Position numbers and translations under genes: made by a program. A DNA stretch of 6,254 bases, from contig WQZE01000069.1 of the NCBI GenBank assembly GCA_009780875.1, forward strand, positions 1 to 6,254. Reading direction: 5' to 3'. Origin of the DNA: Bacillota bacterium (GTDB taxonomy: Bacteria; Bacillota; Clostridia; Christensenellales; Pumilibacteraceae). Positions 4,260-6,254 of the stretch are shown in pieces. The number at the start of each line of letters is the position of its first letter. Position 1 is the first letter of the stretch. The notes beneath the pieces were generated by a model. It saw only the letters and a program-made list of their open reading frames with translations, was not told the origin of the DNA and searched no databases.

Positions 4260-4814
4260 ATGCAACAAAGCAAAACACACATTTTGGTGGAGGGTGCCAT
4301 CTGCGTGGCTATGACGGCCGTACTCAGTTTGGTCATGCTTTTTGTTTTGCCAGGTGGCGGCGTGGTCACGCTTTTTGGAATGACGCCCGTGCTTGTTTTT
4401 GCGTATAGGCGTGGCGTTTGGTATGGATTGTTGGTGGGTGGGGTGGTGGCTGTCATCAACGCACTCTATCAACCCTATTTTTTGCACCCAATGAGTGTGT
4501 TGCTTGACTATGTGTTGCCGTTTATGGCGGTGGGATTGGTGGGTATTTTTGGCAACAAGACCCTATTTGTGCCACTCAGAGCGACAAGGTTTTGTTTGGG
4601 GGTGGCGGTGTACTTTGGCGTGCGTTGTTTTTGTCACACTTTGTCAGGCGTGCTGTTTTGGTCCGATGCGGTCAACTTTTGGGTGTGGGAGGGCGACTTG
4701 ATTGGAAGCACAGCGTGGGCGTACTCTTTTGTGTACAATGTGAGTTACTTGTTGCCAGACACCTTGCTCGCCTTGCTTGGAGGCATTGTTGTTATCAAAG
4801 TGTTGAGGAGATAA
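4260..4814 (+). CDS. thiT: ThiT, S component of the ECF thiamine transporter
   Basis: ThiT is the substrate-binding membrane subunit of an energy-coupling-factor transporter. It captures thiamine outside and relies on a shared EcfA/EcfA'/EcfT module that is not encoded here. The 184-residue protein has the family's usual size (about 180) and about six hydrophobic segments. Helix 1 carries the small-residue AxxxA pattern (A13, A17) used for docking with EcfT in S components. Family-like motifs are GMTPVLVFAYRRG (40-52), HPMSVLLDY (76-84), RCFCHTLSGVLFW (122-134) and AWAYSFVYNVSYLLPD (152-167), which line the thiamine pocket in known structures. The start at 4260 matches the family N-terminus; in-frame codons upstream cover the riboswitch and are not coding. 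Control is by the TPP riboswitch and terminator just upstream. The gene is strongly G/T-rich with TTG as the common leucine codon. Confidence 0.93.
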   Translation: MQQSKTHILVEGAICVAMTAVLSLVMLFVLPGGGVVTLFGMTPVLVFAYRRGVWYGLLVGGVVAVINALYQPYFLHPMSVLLDYVLPFMAVGLVGIFGNKTLFVPLRATRFCLGVAVYFGVRCFCHTLSGVLFWSDAVNFWVWEGDLIGSTAWAYSFVYNVSYLLPDTLLALLGGIVVIKVLRR

Positions 4815-4818
4815 AATA

Positions 4819-4824
4819 TATAAT
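4819..4824 (+). promoter_or_regulatory. Possible -10 box upstream of the deacetylase gene
   Basis: A perfect TATAAT lies five bases after the thiT stop, but no acceptable -35 box is seen 16-18 bp upstream. It may start a separate deacetylase transcript or be chance in an AT-rich spacer; otherwise the gene would depend on read-through from thiT. Confidence 0.25.
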
Positions 4825-4851
4825 CTGAGGCTTGTGCCCATCGCTCACAAA

Positions 4852-4968
4852 ATGGAACGCATACCCAAGGCAGGCTATTGCAATTGTCCGAAAACTCGCT
4901 ACAAACCACTGCAACATCAGCACGCAAAGATTGGGCAAATAAAAGCAAGCAAACTGTACAAAATATGA
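4852..4968 (+). CDS. Possible 38-codon leader ORF coupled to the deacetylase
   Basis: An open frame from ATG 4852 encodes a 38-residue basic peptide with a CNC motif (residues 10-12) and ends at a TGA that overlaps the deacetylase ATG as ATGA. That junction is typical of translational coupling and could explain why the deacetylase ATG lacks an SD. No SD precedes the small ORF, and no family is recognised. A TTG at 4878 in the deacetylase frame is a competing explanation. Confidence 0.25.
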   Translation: MERIPKAGYCNCPKTRYKPLQHQHAKIGQIKASKLYKI

Positions 4969-5990
4969 GTATGAATACTCTTTGCAAAAAATTATTGTGT
5001 GTCTTGCCGCTTGGTCTTTTGATGGTTTGTTTTGTGATGAGGGGTTTTGGTTGCCTTGACTTGTTGGCACAAGAGAGCGGTCTCCAAGCACCACCCAGTC
5101 CCACGCAAATCTCCTTTGGGCTTGGGCACAATGACAAGCACCAAACCCCCACCATTGCCAAAGATGCCAAGGCGGTTTTGGACAACTTTAATGGTTTGTA
5201 TGTGGGGGACACCACGCAAAACAAAGTGTATATCACCTTTGACCTGGGGTATGAGCCTGGATACACCGGGCAAATTTTGGATATCTTGCGTGACAACGGG
5301 GTGCACGCCGTCTTTTTTTTGACGAGTCATTATCTCAGCGAGACCTCCCTTGTACAAAGGATGATTGCTGAGGGTCACAGTATTGGCAACCATACACACA
5401 AGCACAAAAACTTGCCCACGCTGTCACGACAAGAATGCTATGACGACATACACAACTTTGAGATTGCTTTTGACCAAAAATACAACCAACCACCACAACA
5501 AGATACAAAACAAGACAACGCACAACACGAGAATGCGCTACAAAAAGACGCACCACGCAATGGCTATAAACAAGACGCACCACAACCAAATGCACAATGC
5601 AAAGACAATCAACAAGACACAAAGCAATACGACGCACACTCACACAAAAAACACGCCATCAAGTTTTTTAGACCTCCTTATGGCAAGTTTAGTCACACTG
5701 TACTAGAACAAGCCGAACGAATGGGCTACAAAACGGTGCTCTGGTCCAACGCCATTGTTGACTGGCACAAAGAGCCCTACAATGTCCAACAAGCCACCCA
5801 AAAAATCCTGCAACGCACACACAACGGTCAAATCCTCCTCCTGCACGCCATCAACCCAAGCGTCCTCCCACTCCTAACCCAAATCCTCCCCAAAATCAAA
5901 TCCCAAGGCTACACCTTTGGCACCCCCCAAGACCTCTCCCAAATCCCCTCCAACTTTGCCAAAGGCAACTTTGACAACACGCATAGTTAG
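4965..5990 (+). CDS. PdaA-like polysaccharide (peptidoglycan) deacetylase with low-complexity insert
   Basis: This 341-residue CE4-family protein should remove acetyl groups from peptidoglycan sugars outside the membrane; the closest remembered relative is PdaA, a MurNAc deacetylase of spore cortex. A signal-like N-terminus has KK at 8-9, a hydrophobic core at about 10-25 and a possible cleavage after LLA (33-35). CE4 motifs in order are TFDLGYEPGY (91-100, D93 catalytic; L94 replaces the usual second aspartate, where B. subtilis PdaA has N), HTHKH (143-147), RPPYG (236-240), DW (266-267) and LLLH (291-294). Residues about 174-230 are an unusual Q/N/D/K/H-rich insert between the second and third motifs. 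ATG 4965 is chosen because it gives a normal signal peptide, but it lacks an SD. TTG at 4878 (AAGG seven bases upstream, 29 more residues) and ATG 4971 are alternatives. Codon use is A/C-rich, unlike thiT just upstream. Confidence 0.85.
   Translation: MSMNTLCKKLLCVLPLGLLMVCFVMRGFGCLDLLAQESGLQAPPSPTQISFGLGHNDKHQTPTIAKDAKAVLDNFNGLYVGDTTQNKVYITFDLGYEPGYTGQILDILRDNGVHAVFFLTSHYLSETSLVQRMIAEGHSIGNHTHKHKNLPTLSRQECYDDIHNFEIAFDQKYNQPPQQDTKQDNAQHENALQKDAPRNGYKQDAPQPNAQCKDNQQDTKQYDAHSHKKHAIKFFRPPYGKFSHTVLEQAERMGYKTVLWSNAIVDWHKEPYNVQQATQKILQRTHNGQILLLHAINPSVLPLLTQILPKIKSQGYTFGTPQDLSQIPSNFAKGNFDNTHS
5490..5655 (+). repeat. A/C-rich low-complexity coding segment in the deacetylase gene
   Basis: The stretch is built of variants of CAAGAC, CAACAAGAYAC and GACGCACCAC. 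AAGACGCACCAC occurs exactly at 5545-5556 and 5572-5583, 27 bp apart and in the same frame. It encodes the Q/N/D/K/H-rich insert without breaking the frame. Expansion by slippage of a short seed is the simplest origin. Confidence 0.75.
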
Positions 5991-6081
5991 GGGAGTGTAT
6001 TGGCAATCTCAACACAGTAAACCCTTTTTGATTGTATAAATAGGGCTGTGAAAAAACAATATTTTCGTTATTTTGAAAAAG
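5991..6081. other. Short spacer after the deacetylase gene
   Basis: No gene is visible. CCCT (6022-6025) and AGGG (6042-6045) flank an AT-rich centre holding TATAAA, but no matching -35 box is seen. Nothing else is supported. Confidence 0.4.
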
Positions 6082-6100
6082 AATGCAATTTTAGTTTGCA

Positions 6101-6254
<154 letters not shown>

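Noticed and set aside
5335..5706. Long open frames on both strands over the deacetylase middle
   Set aside because: They are out-of-frame readings of an A/C-rich low-complexity region with few stop codons. The CE4 motifs fix the real frame.

Overview
This window most likely comes from a low- to mid-GC, Gram-positive-type bacterium, probably an uncultured member of the Bacillota (Clostridia-like). The assignment rests on four things: a ThiT-type ECF thiamine transporter behind a TPP riboswitch, a PdaA-type peptidoglycan deacetylase, a type I-beta DAHP synthase, and several near-perfect TTGACA-17-TATAAT promoters. It is inferred from gene families and was not tested by a search.

Layout. Positions 1-481 (minus) hold the 5' part of a DAHP synthase gene, which runs out of the window and is driven by a perfect promoter that seems to give a leaderless mRNA. 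Positions 541-1100 hold no convincing gene. They contain a 38-bp direct repeat in two copies plus interlocking inverted repeats. Positions 1184-2583 (plus) hold a two-gene operon for two unrecognised membrane proteins. It has a perfect promoter, a perfect palindrome at the predicted transcription start, a strong Shine-Dalgarno (SD) sequence, a TAATG gene junction and a strong terminator. Positions 2693-3852 (minus) hold a probable operon of mazG (NTP pyrophosphohydrolase) followed by a flavin-reductase-family gene. mazG is also driven by a perfect promoter placed for leaderless initiation. A 24-bp tandem duplication covers the mazG stop codon. Positions 3962-4814 (plus) hold a promoter, a TPP riboswitch, an intrinsic terminator and thiT. 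Positions 4965-5990 (plus) hold a PdaA-like deacetylase with a low-complexity insert inside its catalytic domain. Positions 5991-6254 hold a terminator and then extreme poly-T tracts, including one of 51 T, which may be an assembly or contig-end artefact.

How the parts work together. Most recognisable genes are housekeeping: aromatic amino-acid entry, nucleotide-pool cleaning, flavin chemistry, thiamine uptake under TPP control, and cell-wall maturation. The accessory-looking part is the 540-2600 block: a repeat-rich non-coding stretch followed by a tightly regulated two-gene membrane-protein cassette. That cassette is the best candidate here for an undescribed system. The plus strand is G/T-rich through thiT but A/C-rich in the deacetylase gene, so either that gene has a different history or orientation, or the replication skew switches nearby.
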